From Desulfovibrionaceae bacterium (GTDB taxonomy: Bacteria; Desulfobacterota; Desulfovibrionia; Desulfovibrionales; Desulfovibrionaceae), in assembly GCA_009773665.1 (NCBI GenBank), contig WSYE01000013.1, positions 1 through 43,986 of the forward strand: 43,986 nt of DNA, read 5' to 3'. Positions 17,792-26,984 of the stretch are shown piece by piece. The notes under the pieces were generated by a model. That model saw nothing but the letters and a program-made list of their open reading frames with translations, ran no database searches and had not been told where the DNA came from. How positions within the stretch are numbered: the first letter of the stretch is position 1; each line of letters starts with the position of its first letter. The translations under genes and the position numbers were made by a program.

Positions 17792-19057
17792 CTAGTTGTC
17801 CGTGTTGTTCTTCAGAATGTCTTGTGTCCAGCTCATTGACTCAGCGTAGAGCCGGGAGGAAGTCTCGTGATCAAAGCCATAGGTCTTAAGAAACACATCC
17901 ACTTCGTCCCACTTCCCGCGCTCAATGCGCTCAACAAAGGTAAGCCAATCCAGATACGGTGACGGAATCGAGAGAAGCGCCTCCACCACCCCCGCAGTCA
18001 AGGGGAAATTCTCCATGAGGCTTGGCATTGGCTGGCCAAGGAGTATGTCGAGTTTTGAGAACAGCCCAAGCAAGAACAAGGTCTCAGGAGGATACACAAC
18101 ATTGTTGTAAAGCCGGGCCATGCTCTCCATGTACCGAGCGCGCTGCAGAGAGGCATACGCAGCCTCTTGAACCTTTGGCGTGCAGTCAAAGTCAGCGACC
18201 ATGACTGCCAAAAGCCACTGCCGGAGCTTTTGCCTGCCCAGTAGAATAATCGCCTGCTGTATGGACTGGATCTTTGTGCACAAAGAAAAGCAGGCTGAAT
18301 TCAAATATTTGAGGAGTCTGTAGCACAGGGATGGGTCTGTAGAAAGGATGCTTGTCGTCATGCCAATGTCATAGTCTTCACTGATGAGAGCATGGAGGAG
18401 GCGCATCTTCGCAGACACCAGCGATGGAGTCTTGCTCCCTGCCACAGTCTCAGGACGACTGAACAAATAGCCCTGAAAGAGGGTGAACCCCAACTCTTTC
18501 GCCAATGCATAGGTCGGGCGGTCTTCAACCTTTTCCGCAAGCAGCTGGCAGCCCTTGGAGAGGAGTCCCTGAGCGATGGCAGGGAGCCGGTCGATGCCCG
18601 TCCCCAGCATGTTTACCTTGACGATATCCGCGAGTTCTACAAGCTCACTGCACGCATCTTGGCCGGTATAGTTGTCCAGAGCTATTGTATACCCGCGCCC
18701 CTTGATACTTCGAAGCATGTCGAGCACTTCCGCTGTCGGCCTGACAGTCTCCAGAACTTCAACCACGCAGATTTCATTCGGCAATGCGTACACACTGTCA
18801 TTGAGCAGGAGACGTTGCGGAAAGTTGATGAAGGCTTTTTTTGTTTTACACATCCCGTTGAACGCCAGGGAGAAACCGTCGGCGATAATCGCGGCTGTCG
18901 CCATGTCATGCTCCTGCTCCGTCACCGCCGAGGTGTTGGCGTAGGCGCTGCTGCGAAACAGCAGTTCATAGGCCCAGACTTGTTCCTGGGCGTCGTATAT
19001 GGGTTGCCGGGCCACGAATATCGGCTTGTGGTCATCGGCAAGCGACGTTTCTGGCAT
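17792..19057 (-). CDS. EAL-HDOD signalling protein (probably non-catalytic EAL)
   Basis: About 421 residues with an N-terminal EAL-like domain (IFVARQPIYDAQEQVWAYEL to about 200) and a C-terminal HDOD domain (about 210-400, SAKMRLLHALISEDYDIGMT). This is the YuxH/CdgJ architecture. The EAL residues are degenerate: ELLF replaces EAL, DNYTG replaces DDFGTG and AEKVE replaces AEGVE, so cyclic-di-GMP hydrolysis is doubtful and a binding or scaffolding role is more likely. The ATG at 19057 (MPETSLADDHKP) or 19090 may be used; neither has a strong ribosome site. It is monocistronic, next to a polysaccharide cluster, and could connect motility or surface state to export; that is inference. Confidence 0.87.
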   Translation of the reverse strand: MPETSLADDHKPIFVARQPIYDAQEQVWAYELLFRSSAYANTSAVTEQEHDMATAAIIADGFSLAFNGMCKTKKAFINFPQRLLLNDSVYALPNEICVVEVLETVRPTAEVLDMLRSIKGRGYTIALDNYTGQDACSELVELADIVKVNMLGTGIDRLPAIAQGLLSKGCQLLAEKVEDRPTYALAKELGFTLFQGYLFSRPETVAGSKTPSLVSAKMRLLHALISEDYDIGMTTSILSTDPSLCYRLLKYLNSACFSLCTKIQSIQQAIILLGRQKLRQWLLAVMVADFDCTPKVQEAAYASLQRARYMESMARLYNNVVYPPETLFLLGLFSKLDILLGQPMPSLMENFPLTAGVVEALLSIPSPYLDWLTFVERIERGKWDEVDVFLKTYGFDHETSSRLYAESMSWTQDILKNNTDN

Positions 19058-19475
19058 GGCTGCAACCTTGTTCTGCTGGGGAGTTAACAATTTTTCGCTG
19101 GAACACGTGGCTGAAACGTTGACACGTCCGTGCGCAACAAACCGGCGGCCCCTGGTTTTCGCCTGCCCGCAGGTGGCCTTGCGCCCTTAAGCGCGGCCAA
19201 GGGGCTTCGCCCCCGTTGCTCTCTTTTTCGGCGATTGAGTCTTCACCCCGCGCCCAGCGCCTGGGGGGGCCAACACGCCGCACCCGTTTACAGGCTCTCG
19301 CTGAAGCCCTGCGGTGAAGCCATGCCCGCTGATCCCGCAGGCCCCCCTGGCCAAGCCGCTCTCGGATCACGGACTGCCCCGCGAGTACTTATGCGTAACC
19401 ATTGGCAACCTGTCAACACAGCTGGCCTGGCAGTGCGCAGGCTGAAACGGACTTTTGCGCGCCGCGAAAAGGAGA
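19058..19475. other. Intergenic stretch without recognisable gene
   Basis: This stretch between the EAL-HDOD gene and the terminator of the hybrid kinase holds only short overlapping open frames of odd composition. A small perfect hairpin, GGGGCTTCGCCCC near 19200, is followed by a T-run on the plus strand, but no plus-strand gene ends there. The promoter of the EAL-HDOD gene should be here, but I cannot point to convincing -35 and -10 elements. Confidence 0.5.
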
Positions 19476-19505
19476 AAATCCACAACCCCTAGAGATTGTG
19501 GATTT
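19465..19505 (-). terminator. Probable terminator of hybrid kinase gene
   Basis: Ten-bp perfect stem (AAATCCACAA at 19476-19485 with TTGTGGATTT at 19496-19505) with a ten-base loop. Read on the minus strand it is followed by TTTTCTCCTTTTC. It lies 49 bases after the stop of the kinase gene at 19554. Confidence 0.65.
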
Positions 19506-19553
19506 CATCGTTCAACCAGGCCAAAGGGGCTTTCGGCCAGCCCTTATGACGAT

Positions 19554-22500
19554 TCATCCCTTCACGGCTATCCGCTCCAGCGCCTTCCTGAGTTCTTCAA
19601 CCTGCACGGGCTTCGCGATGTAGTCGTTCATGCCGGCCTTAAGGAACCGCTCCCGGTCGCCCGTCATGGCATAGGCGGTCATGGCGATGATCGGGACGTG
19701 CGGATCGAGGACACCTGGACCGCCGCCCCTGATTTTCCGGGTGGCCTCCAGACCGTCCATGACATCCATCTGAATATCCATCAGCACACAATCATACGTG
19801 CTGCCCTGCAATGCCTCCAAGGCTTCCGCGCCCTGGTTGGCCGTGACGACCTGGTGGCCCATCTTCTCCAGGGTCAACCGCGCGCTCAAGCGGCTGATCT
19901 CTTCGTCCTCCACAAGAAGGAGCCGCAGTGGCGCAGATGGTTCAGCATGGTGCCTTTGCCTCGGCGCCACGGGGAGAACAGCATGCTCAGGGATGCCGAA
20001 CGGAAGCATCAGGTACGCGGACGTGCCCAGGCCTTCCGTGCTCTCGAAGGTCAGCGTGCCCCCCATGGCGTTGATGAGATGCAGGGCGATGGCAAGGCCG
20101 AGGCCAGCTCCCTGGTGCGAACGGGTGAAGTCTTCAGAAACCTGGGTGAAGGGGCTGCAAATCTGGTCGATCTTGGCGTCAGGAATGCCGATGCCCGTAT
20201 CGCTGACAATGAACAACAACCGCGCCAGGCCCGTGGGATGAGGCAGGAGTGAAGAGACCTCCACCCGCACCTCGCCCTGGTCGGTGAACTTCATGGCATT
20301 GCCGATGAGGTTGAACAGAATCTGCCGGACGCGGATCTCGTCACCCAAAAGCTCGGTGGGGACGCTCTGATCGACACTGATGCTGAAGAGCAGCTTCTTG
20401 TCGTAGCGCATGGGGGAAAACGTTTCGCCAAGGGCAGTGAAGAGGTCGGACAACACAAACAGCTGGTTCTCCACGGGCATGCGGCCAGACTCGATGCGCG
20501 ACAGGTCCAGGATATCCCCCAGCAAGCTCGTGAGCCTCCGTCCAGCGCGGATCGCCATCTCGGTATACTGCTCCACCTCACCGGCCACACCGCTGGCCTT
20601 GATGAGCTGAAGCATGCCAAGCACGCCGTTGAGCGGAGTGCGTATCTCGTGGCTCATGTTGGCCAGGAATTCACTCTTGGCGCGGTTGGCGGCCTCCGCA
20701 TCTTCCTTTGCCTGGAAAAGATCGCCTTCCAGCGCCTTGCGGCTCGTAATGTCGAAGGCCATGCTCAGCACGGTGCGGCGGCCATCCGGCAGAGTGCCCA
20801 GAGGCACAGAGAAGAAGTACCAGATGCGCTTGGAGCCGTCGCGGCAATTGATGACGTACTCACCCTCATCCTTGCGCTCTTCCGTCGTATACAGCGTGTC
20901 GATGTACTTCCTGACCTCCTCCATCTGGGAGCCGTAGGCCTTGCTCGTCCATTCGTAAATGGTCGGGATGTCGGCATGCGCGTATCCGGTTATCTCCGTC
21001 CAGGCTCGGCTGATCGACAGCACATGGCCGCCATCCGCATGGATCATCATCGGCAGCGGCGCTTCCTCGACGGCTCGCCTGAAGCGGGCTTCGCTCTGCA
21101 TCAATGCCTCCTGGGCCTGCTTGCGCTCGGTGATGTCGGTGAAGATGCAGTGCGTCCTGAGGAACTCGCCATCCTGGCCGAGCTGCACCCGTCCGTTGAA
21201 CGACGCCCGGATGGCGTGGCCGTCTTTGGCAATCATGTCAAACTCGACGCCGTCGATCATGCAGCAATGCTTGAATATGGGAAAATTCTGATCAAAGTGC
21301 TCGCCGTACCCTGGGCCGAGAAAGTCCCCGAACCAGTGGCCGAGCACCTCCTCCCTGGCGTAGCCGAGGATTTCCAGCCACCTCCTGTTCACATCGAGAA
21401 AATACCCTCTCTCGTCCAGTGACTGGTAGGCGAGCGGTGCATTCTCAAAGAGCAGCCGGAAGCGGGCTTCGCTCTCACGCAGAGCCTGCTGGGCCTGCTT
21501 GCGCTCGGTGATGTCCTGCGCCGCCCCCCAAAGACCAATAACGTTGCCCTCCGAGTCCTTTATGGCCTCGCCCCGCACCCACATCCATCCGCTGCTGCCG
21601 TCTTTCCTCACCGTCTCGAGTTCAAGCTCATACGGAATTCCTGTTTCCCTGGTGTTGGCCAGAGAAGTCGACAGCCTTTCCCAGCTTGCAGGGCTAAACA
21701 TTTTCATATGCTCAGCATATGGCGGGGGGGGCAGCGCCGGATCAAAGCCATACATTCTGTAAAGCTCCTCCGTCCACGTGACCAGATTCGTTGGCAAATC
21801 CAAACTCCAACTGCCTAACCGTGCAATTTGTTGTGAGCTTCTGAGAATTCTCTCGCTCTCACGCAGAGCCTGCTCGGCCCGGCGCTGCTCGGTCACGTCT
21901 CGGAACACGCCGAGAATGAGCCTGCTCTCACCGATCTCAAAGGTGCTGGCCTGTACCGACGCCAGCCGCAGCTCCCCGCCCGCAGTCAGCAGACGGACAT
22001 CTTGCGCCAGCCCCGGCTCCGCCGCCTGGCGCTTGAACCCCTCGGTCTGTCCATCCGTCTGCGACGCCTCAGGCGGGTGCAGTTCGCGCTGCGCCAGGCC
22101 GATGAGCTGCTCCCTGGTCCGCCCAAAGAAGAGCTCCGCAGCCTCGTTGCACTCCACCAGGATGCCGGTTTCTCTGTCCGCCACCAGAACCGGGTCGCTC
22201 ACGGCGGCGAACAAGGCGCGGTAGCGCTCGCTGGTTTCACGCAACTGGGCGGTGCGCTCCTGCACCTCCCGCTCGAGCTGGACGCTCCGGTCTTGAAGCT
22301 GGGTCTGCTGGTCCAGCCGTTCCAGCAAGAGCGCGAGCATCTGCACCGCGTTGTTCAGGAGTTGGCGGTCCTGGCCGGAGAGGGCTGCGAGGGGACCTTG
22401 GACCAGAAAACTGCCGTAATGACCGGACATGGTCTGCACGGGCAAACTGGAGGCGTTCTCGCTTCCGTCCACACCACTCCATTCCAGGGTAAGCGCGGGC

Positions 22501-22610
22501 CAGACGGCAGCCATGGCCTGGGCAAAGATGCGCACCACCAGGCTTCTGTCCTTGATCTGGGACAGATTGATGAGGAGCAGAAAGAGGTCGTGGTCTTTGC
22601 TATTCGCCAC
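19554..22610 (-). CDS. Multi-PAS hybrid histidine kinase with receiver
   Basis: About 1,020-1,035 residues. In the longest reading the order is: an N-terminal region with coiled coil ([20 protein letters not shown]), four PAS/PAC modules between about 146 and 645 (each introduced by ERKQAQ-type linkers), HisKA with the phospho-accepting His in [11 protein letters not shown] near residue 671, HATPase with DTGIGIP and GAGLGLAIA, and a receiver domain with the phospho-Asp in LMDIQMD near 962 and the conserved Lys in IAKPV. No transmembrane segment is visible, so it is likely a cytoplasmic sensor; PAS ligands are unknown. The start is ambiguous: TTG 22661, ATG 22631 and GTG 22610 all overlap the MEDS gene that ends at 22600; I give the shortest overlap. 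The overlap suggests coupled translation. Confidence 0.88.
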   Translation of the reverse strand: MANSKDHDLFLLLINLSQIKDRSLVVRIFAQAMAAVWPALTLEWSGVDGSENASSLPVQTMSGHYGSFLVQGPLAALSGQDRQLLNNAVQMLALLLERLDQQTQLQDRSVQLEREVQERTAQLRETSERYRALFAAVSDPVLVADRETGILVECNEAAELFFGRTREQLIGLAQRELHPPEASQTDGQTEGFKRQAAEPGLAQDVRLLTAGGELRLASVQASTFEIGESRLILGVFRDVTEQRRAEQALRESERILRSSQQIARLGSWSLDLPTNLVTWTEELYRMYGFDPALPPPPYAEHMKMFSPASWERLSTSLANTRETGIPYELELETVRKDGSSGWMWVRGEAIKDSEGNVIGLWGAAQDITERKQAQQALRESEARFRLLFENAPLAYQSLDERGYFLDVNRRWLEILGYAREEVLGHWFGDFLGPGYGEHFDQNFPIFKHCCMIDGVEFDMIAKDGHAIRASFNGRVQLGQDGEFLRTHCIFTDITERKQAQEALMQSEARFRRAVEEAPLPMMIHADGGHVLSISRAWTEITGYAHADIPTIYEWTSKAYGSQMEEVRKYIDTLYTTEERKDEGEYVINCRDGSKRIWYFFSVPLGTLPDGRRTVLSMAFDITSRKALEGDLFQAKEDAEAANRAKSEFLANMSHEIRTPLNGVLGMLQLIKASGVAGEVEQYTEMAIRAGRRLTSLLGDILDLSRIESGRMPVENQLFVLSDLFTALGETFSPMRYDKKLLFSISVDQSVPTELLGDEIRVRQILFNLIGNAMKFTDQGEVRVEVSSLLPHPTGLARLLFIVSDTGIGIPDAKIDQICSPFTQVSEDFTRSHQGAGLGLAIALHLINAMGGTLTFESTEGLGTSAYLMLPFGIPEHAVLPVAPRQRHHAEPSAPLRLLLVEDEEISRLSARLTLEKMGHQVVTANQGAEALEALQGSTYDCVLMDIQMDVMDGLEATRKIRGGGPGVLDPHVPIIAMTAYAMTGDRERFLKAGMNDYIAKPVQVEELRKALERIAVKG

Positions 22611-23256
22611 GGTGCAGGAACCCGGGTGCATTTTTGGCCAGCCAGATGTCGGGATCAACAAAGAACGGGTTTGCGGAGATCATGCCCTGGCTGATTATGT
22701 AGGGGTGTGTCTGCAGCACTTGCATGATCGTCTTGCCGTCAAACTTTGTGATGTTGTAGAGGCAGATGCTGATCCAGGGCTTGCCCTTGATGAAGTAGTT
22801 GAGCCGGGATTCGTAGGCCATGAGGTGCTCCACCCCCGGAATGGCCTCCAGGGCCCAGACCATCTCCGCCGTGGCGCGGATGTTGGGGCTCCCCTGGCTC
22901 CGGCTCTGTTCATAGAAGGCGTTCAAGCCGTCATCCATGGCCCAGGGGGAGAAGGTGCCGTCGGGATAGTAAAGCTCCTTGGCGGAGTTGATGCGAAACA
23001 CCGCAGGATCCCCAAGCTGCGGGCCGCAGTGCGGGCAAGCCGCAGTTATTTTCGCCTCGAAGTCTTCGCGGGTGCGTTCGGCAGGACAGTAGAGCTGCAA
23101 GTCGCCAGCAGCTGCGCCCCTGGACAGAAAACCCAGTATGATCTCGTCACGCTCGGCTTCTGTTTCGTACAGACCGCATATATGCACACCCCAATTGCAG
23201 GTGTACCCGCCGAAGCCGAGTTCGAGCCTGCTCAAATTCGAAGTCTGGATGTGCAT
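22600..23256 (-). CDS. MEDS-domain sensory protein
   Basis: A 218-residue soluble protein with the MEDS (DcmR-sensory) pattern: WGVHICGLYETEAERDEIIL near the start, then FLSRGAAAGDLQLYCPAE and a helix with AEMVWALEAIPGVEHLMAYE near 140. Such domains occur in regulators such as DcmR and next to histidine kinases and are thought to sense small molecules; the ligand is not known. It carries no DNA-binding domain, so it probably passes a signal to the hybrid kinase whose gene overlaps its 3' end. The ATG at 23256 has an excellent ribosome site, CGGAGGGGA. Upstream, 23257-23444 shows no gene. Confidence 0.85.
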   Translation of the reverse strand: MHIQTSNLSRLELGFGGYTCNWGVHICGLYETEAERDEIILGFLSRGAAAGDLQLYCPAERTREDFEAKITAACPHCGPQLGDPAVFRINSAKELYYPDGTFSPWAMDDGLNAFYEQSRSQGSPNIRATAEMVWALEAIPGVEHLMAYESRLNYFIKGKPWISICLYNITKFDGKTIMQVLQTHPYIISQGMISANPFFVDPDIWLAKNAPGFLHRGE

Positions 23257-23444
23257 ATTCCCCTCCGAAAGATTCAGGTCAATCGTATGGCGACCACACT
23301 GCCTTGAACCCTACGGCATTTCCGAGAAAAGTCCAGGGCTGGGAGCGTGTTTCGTGGGGGGGAATGGGATGTCAGGATCGGGCTTTCATTTCTGGGGGCA
23401 TGGGCAGGCCCATGAGCATGCCCTTTCCAGGGGTTCCTGGCAGG

Positions 23445-23617
23445 GCGAACGCTCCCAAAAGAAGAAGGGCGACCAGCAGTTGCTGATCGCCCTGTTCATT
23501 GGCTTGGCGCAGGGGTTGGCCCGAACTGCTGCCGTTGCCAACACACCGGAATACCTGTAAAAACTCACAATATCAGTCCTTGGTCGGCGCAAAACAAAAG
23601 CACGGATCGGCACAAGG
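23445..23617. repeat. Direct repeat copy A flanking hicAB
   Basis: First copy of an approximately 170-base direct repeat. The first 63 bases (23445-23507) are identical to 24503-24565; the rest is diverged but alignable, ending in two motifs TCGGCGCAA (23584) and TCGGCACAA (23607), 23 bases apart. The conserved part contains a 12-bp hairpin with one mismatch (23467-23492), followed on the minus strand by TTCTTCTTTT, which would serve as a terminator for hicAB. See the matching copy at 24503-24671. Confidence 0.85.
23467..23492 (-). terminator. Hairpin terminator downstream of hicB
   Basis: GGGCGATCAGCA paired with TGCTGGTCGCCC (one mismatch, two-base loop), read on the minus strand and followed by TTCTTCTTTT. 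It lies 151 bases after the hicB stop. An identical structure is present at 24525-24550, downstream of the chemotaxis receptor gene. Confidence 0.6.
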
Positions 23618-23642
23618 GGTCAAGGCATTGGGCGGAGGGTTT

Positions 23643-24059
23643 TCAGATCACGCGCAGCTCAACACGCTTGTGCAGGGCGGAAAAAGCGGCTTCGAGCTTG
23701 TCAACGCGGGAGGAATGCCGCAGGTCAAGCAGGCGGTCGATTGTCGGTGCGTTGGCGTTCAGCAGCTTGGCCAAGTCCGCCTTGCGCAGACCAGACTCCT
23801 GCATGGCGAGATACAGCCCGACCTTCATTTCAGTGAGCAGCGGCACGGCCACCACGGGACGGCCCTTGGCCTTCGAAGGGCGGGGGATTTCTTCCCGGTC
23901 GGCGATGCGCCCGCCCAGAGCCTCCTCAATGGCGCTCACTGCCCGGCGCAACGCGTCCGCCTCATCGTTGCCGCAGGTCGTAACCTCCGGCAGGTCTGGG
24001 CACACCACGAGCAGCGTGCCGTTGTCGTCAGGGGTCATCTCAATGGGATATGCGAGCAT
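23643..24059 (-). CDS. hicB: HicB antitoxin
   Basis: A 138-residue antitoxin. The N-terminal half is the RNase H-like HicB fold (MLAYPIEMTPDDNGTLLVVC, then CPDLPEVTTCGNDEADALRR), and the C-terminal half carries a helix-turn-helix (SGLRKADLAKLLNANAPTID) that should bind the hicAB promoter. It follows hicA by ten bases, the usual toxin-first order. HicB neutralises HicA by direct binding and represses the operon. The pair sits between two direct repeats, as a mobile or stabilising cassette would. Confidence 0.92.
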   Translation of the reverse strand: MLAYPIEMTPDDNGTLLVVCPDLPEVTTCGNDEADALRRAVSAIEEALGGRIADREEIPRPSKAKGRPVVAVPLLTEMKVGLYLAMQESGLRKADLAKLLNANAPTIDRLLDLRHSSRVDKLEAAFSALHKRVELRVI

Positions 24060-24069
24060 GGCGGGCCTC

Positions 24070-24255
24070 CTACTTCAGGCCGAGGTCTTTCTTGATCTTG
24101 TCCACGAGGCCAGTCCCGAGCTCCTTCTGTCCGTGCATGGGGAGCTGTGACTTCTTGGTTCCCAGACGCACGGTCAGGTGTCCGCTTCCGCCTTTGTGGG
24201 TTTCAAACTTGCAACCCTGCGCTTGCAGCCACTTTTTGAACTCACGTGCCTTCAT
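24070..24255 (-). CDS. hicA: HicA mRNA interferase toxin
   Basis: A 61-residue protein with the double-stranded-RNA-binding-like HicA fold: MKAREFKKWLQAQGCKFE, then the active-site histidine in KGGSGHLTV and the basic patch LGTKKSQLPMHG. HicA cleaves mRNA when HicB is lost. It is the first gene of the pair and starts at the ATG at 24255, immediately after the palindrome at 24261-24274 and without a clear ribosome site, so its translation may be weak or leaderless. The length is normal for the family. Confidence 0.93.
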   Translation of the reverse strand: MKAREFKKWLQAQGCKFETHKGGSGHLTVRLGTKKSQLPMHGQKELGTGLVDKIKKDLGLK

Positions 24256-24260
24256 TGAGA

Positions 24261-24274
24261 CAACATAAGTGTTG
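24261..24274. promoter_or_regulatory. Palindromic operator candidate of hicAB
   Basis: CAACA-TAAG-TGTTG is a perfect 5-bp inverted repeat with a four-base spacer, ending six bases upstream of the hicA start. Its position fits autoregulation by the HicB helix-turn-helix. No experiment or alignment supports it beyond symmetry and location. Confidence 0.5.
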
Positions 24275-24421
24275 CATCTGAGCCTGTCAATGGGACCGGC
24301 CAGAAGGAAGTGCCCTGTCAGCTACCGAATCATGTTATTTCTCTAAATATACGGTTTGCCGACACAGGTGATTCCCATGCACGGCCATAAGCATGTCCCC
24401 CAGACCGTATTCCGGGCCGCA

Positions 24422-24454
24422 TCGGCACAGGCCGTCGGCACAAAATCGGCACAA
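24422..24454. repeat. Tandem TCGGCACAA motifs
   Basis: Three near-identical nonamers, TCGGCACAG (24422), TCGGCACAA (24435) and TCGGCACAA (24446), spaced 13 and 11 bases. The same motif recurs at 24640 and 24662 and, slightly altered, at 23584 and 23607. Short ordered repeats of this kind resemble arm-type binding sites of phage and island tyrosine recombinases. No integrase gene is in the window. Confidence 0.55.
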
Positions 24455-24502
24455 CTCGGGTGAAGGAGGTCGGAGCAGAGCTTTTAGGGGATTTCTGGCG
24501 GA

Positions 24503-24671
24503 GCGAACGCTCCCAAAAGAAGAAGGGCGACCAGCAGTTGCTGATCGCCCTGTTCATTGGCTTGGTGCAGGGAGACTTGAACTGCTGCCGTCGCCAATAC
24601 GCTTAAATACATGCAAAAACTTACTCAGTTAGTCCTTGGTCGGCACAGGACAAAGCATGGATCGGCACAAG
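24503..24671. repeat. Direct repeat copy B flanking hicAB
   Basis: Second copy of the repeat at 23445-23617, same orientation, about 1,058 bases away. The first 63 bases are identical, followed by a diverged part ending with TCGGCACAG (24640) and TCGGCACAA (24662). The hairpin at 24525-24550 lies about 185 bases downstream of the chemotaxis receptor gene on the minus strand and could terminate it. The two copies enclose hicAB exactly, suggesting left and right junctions of an integrated or duplicated segment. Confidence 0.85.
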
Positions 24672-24734
24672 AAGGCAAGGGCGAAGTATTGGAGTCCCCT
24701 CGCCGCCACGCGCTCCCGTTCCTCTCCCCCCGAG

Positions 24735-26573
24735 TCAGGCTGCGGGGCGCAGCAGCGCCAGACCAGACAGGCCACTCGCGCTTTCGCCGCCGTCCTCCCC
24801 CGCATCCATGCGGATGTCGTCCACGATGCCCGAGAGGTTGTGCGCCTGTTGCGCCAGCTCGCTCACGGCCCGGGCCGACTCCTCCATGACCCGGCTGGTC
24901 TCCTCGCTGATGCGCCGCATGTCCTGCACCGAGGCGCTGACCTCCCGGCCAGAGGCGGCCTGTTGCCGCGCGGACTGGGCGATGTCGCGGACCTCAGCGG
25001 CGGCGCGGGAGGCCAACTCCACGATCTCGGCCAGGGCGCTGGCAGAGGCCCCGGCCTGCTCCGTGGCCTCATCCACAGCCCGGCTTGCCAGATCCACCTG
25101 CTCCAGGCTGCTGCCGGTCTCCATCTGGATGCCCCGAATGGCCGCGTCCACCTGCTTGGTGGCGGCCTGGGTCTTTTCCGCGAGCTTACGCACCTCGTCG
25201 GCCACCACAGCGAAGCCCCGGCCCGCGTCGCCCGCGCGGGCGGCCTCGATGGCCGCGTTCAGCGCCAGCAGGTTGGTCTGGTCGGCGATGTCATCAATGA
25301 CAGAAATGATGCGGCCAATGTCCTCGCTCTTGGCGTGCAGGGTGTCCATACTGCGCCGCAGGACCTTGGCGCGCTCCTGCACGACGGCCACGTCGCGAGT
25401 GACGAGCTCCACAGCCTCGGCCCCGGCCATGGCCTTTGTGCGTGCGGCATCGGCGGTGTCGGCGGCCTTGGCGGCTCCGGTGTCGGTTCCGGCCACGGAG
25501 GCGATGAGGCGCTCCATGTCCGCCGCAGTGCGCATGGACAGGCGCGACTGCTCCTCGGCCCCGCGCGCAGACTGCTCCACCTGGGCGGCCAGCTCTTGTG
25601 AGGCCGAGCCCAGGCGTTCCACCACCAGCCCCATGCGCGAGCCGGCCTGGCGCATGCCTTCCCGGCGCGACAACTCGGCGCGCAGCCCGGCCTGGCGGGC
25701 TTCCTCCACGGCCTGGCGGGCGCGCTCGGCCTCACTCGTGGCCTCCTCGCCGCGCTCCTCGGCCAAGGCGATCTCCTTCTGTAGTTCCAGGACCATGATG
25801 CGCAGGGCGTCAGCCATTTTGCCCAGCTCGTCGCGGCGCTTGACCGTGAGCTCAGCGGTGAAATCGCCTGCGGCCACGCGTTCGGCGAAGGCCAGGGTCT
25901 TGCGCAGGGGGCGGCTGATGTTGCGCGTGACGTGCAGGCCAAAGCCCAGAGAGGTAAAGAGCGCGATGGCCGAGGCCACCAGGAGCAGCAGGCGGTCGCG
26001 CTGGGCCTGGGGCAGGGCCAGGGCCACAAAGGCCTGGGCCTCCGCGCGCTCGCGCCCCTGCATGGTGTCCAGGGCTGCCTCCACGCGGTTCAGGGCGGCG
26101 CGGGCCTCGCGCATGGACAGGGCCATGGCCCCGAAGCGCATGTCTGCCGCCAGGAGCTCCAGCACCTTGTCGTGCCGCGTGAGCCAGGCCTCCCAGGCGT
26201 TTTTCAATTCTTCCCAGGCCTCATCCCGCGCGCCGGGCTTGCCGGGCGCGCCGGGCAGGGCCTCATAGGCGGCAAAGGCGGCCTGGGCCTGGCTGCGGTA
26301 CTTCTCCAGATCCTTCCTCTGGCGTTCGGTCTCGGCGGGATTCTCGGCGGTCTCACTGATGAGCAAGGTGCGCTCGGAGCGCTGGATGGCGGTGAGGGCG
26401 TTGCGCAGGGTGCCCAGGGCCTCCTGGGCGGGCATGCGGCGCTTGGCGGTTTCGGTCAGGGCGGCCTCGGTGCGCAGGAGGCCCAGGGTGCCCCCGGCGG
26501 TGATGGCCAAGGTGATGGTCGAGGCTGCGGCGAGTCCCAGGGCGATCTTGCCCCAGACGGGGATGTTGCGCAT
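24735..26573 (-). CDS. Methyl-accepting chemotaxis protein
   Basis: Inner-membrane chemoreceptor of about 612 residues. The ATG at 26573 ([20 protein letters not shown]) is chosen because GGAG precedes it and the first transmembrane segment starts immediately. A periplasmic four-helix-bundle-like sensor follows (about 35-190), then a second transmembrane segment ([20 protein letters not shown]), a HAMP domain ([20 protein letters not shown]) and a long cytoplasmic coiled coil with the signalling hairpin ([34 protein letters not shown]). It lacks a CheR/CheB-tethering pentapeptide at the C-terminus (ends ALLRPAA). The ligand is unknown. It is divergent from the acyltransferase gene. Confidence 0.92.
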   Translation of the reverse strand: MRNIPVWGKIALGLAAASTITLAITAGGTLGLLRTEAALTETAKRRMPAQEALGTLRNALTAIQRSERTLLISETAENPAETERQRKDLEKYRSQAQAAFAAYEALPGAPGKPGARDEAWEELKNAWEAWLTRHDKVLELLAADMRFGAMALSMREARAALNRVEAALDTMQGRERAEAQAFVALALPQAQRDRLLLLVASAIALFTSLGFGLHVTRNISRPLRKTLAFAERVAAGDFTAELTVKRRDELGKMADALRIMVLELQKEIALAEERGEEATSEAERARQAVEEARQAGLRAELSRREGMRQAGSRMGLVVERLGSASQELAAQVEQSARGAEEQSRLSMRTAADMERLIASVAGTDTGAAKAADTADAARTKAMAGAEAVELVTRDVAVVQERAKVLRRSMDTLHAKSEDIGRIISVIDDIADQTNLLALNAAIEAARAGDAGRGFAVVADEVRKLAEKTQAATKQVDAAIRGIQMETGSSLEQVDLASRAVDEATEQAGASASALAEIVELASRAAAEVRDIAQSARQQAASGREVSASVQDMRRISEETSRVMEESARAVSELAQQAHNLSGIVDDIRMDAGEDGGESASGLSGLALLRPAA

Positions 26574-26840
26574 GGTGTGCTGCTCCGGGGTGGAGGTTTC
26601 CGGCGGGTAGGCGCCCGCCTGGAAACGCCGCATACCCCGACGCGGATGGTGGATGGTGGCTGGCAGGTGAAAGTTTGGTGACGGGTTGGTAACGCCCCTC
26701 CATGTCCCCACAGGTTAAAGCCTGCGCAAGTCCTTCTCCTGACGCGCAATATCCACTGAGACTAGGCGTATCACACCCAGGGTCGCGGGCGCGTTGTGCA
26801 TCGAGAGTTCCGTCGTGCTGTTCTGAACGTGCAGACGAGA

Positions 26841-26869
26841 GTTTCACCCCGCCGTCACCGCACGGTCAC
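26841..26869 (+). promoter_or_regulatory. Triple Pho-box upstream of OlsF-like gene
   Basis: Three heptamers in exact 11-base phase: GTTTCAC (26841), CCGTCAC (26852) and CGGTCAC (26863), compared with the PhoB consensus CTGTCAT/C repeated every 11 bases. They lie 116 bases upstream of the acyltransferase ATG and point towards it. A possible -10 (TATTGT, 26891) is further away than in classical Pho promoters. The remainder of the 411-base divergent gap to the chemotaxis receptor holds no gene. Confidence 0.6.
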
Positions 26870-26984
26870 CAACCTCCTCTTGCTCCCGGATATTGTCCTG
26901 TGCAGACGGGACGCGGACGCACCGCGTTGCCGGTTTCCCCGGTGCCTTGTGTTGGCGCCGCGAACCAGCAGCAAAGGGGAACAC

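Noticed and set aside
24558..24590. tRNA-like T-arm sequence (GAGACTTGAACTGCTG) in repeat copy B, and its relative in copy A
   Set aside because: On the opposite strand TTCAAGT could be a T-loop, but the flanking bases do not form the 5-bp stem and no acceptor or anticodon arm is found. At most a remnant of an attachment site.
24808..26268. Long open frame (486 codons) on the plus strand opposite the chemotaxis receptor
   Set aside because: It is the antisense of a GC-rich coding region; its translation is low-complexity Arg/Ser/Ala without domain features, while the minus strand has a clear receptor.
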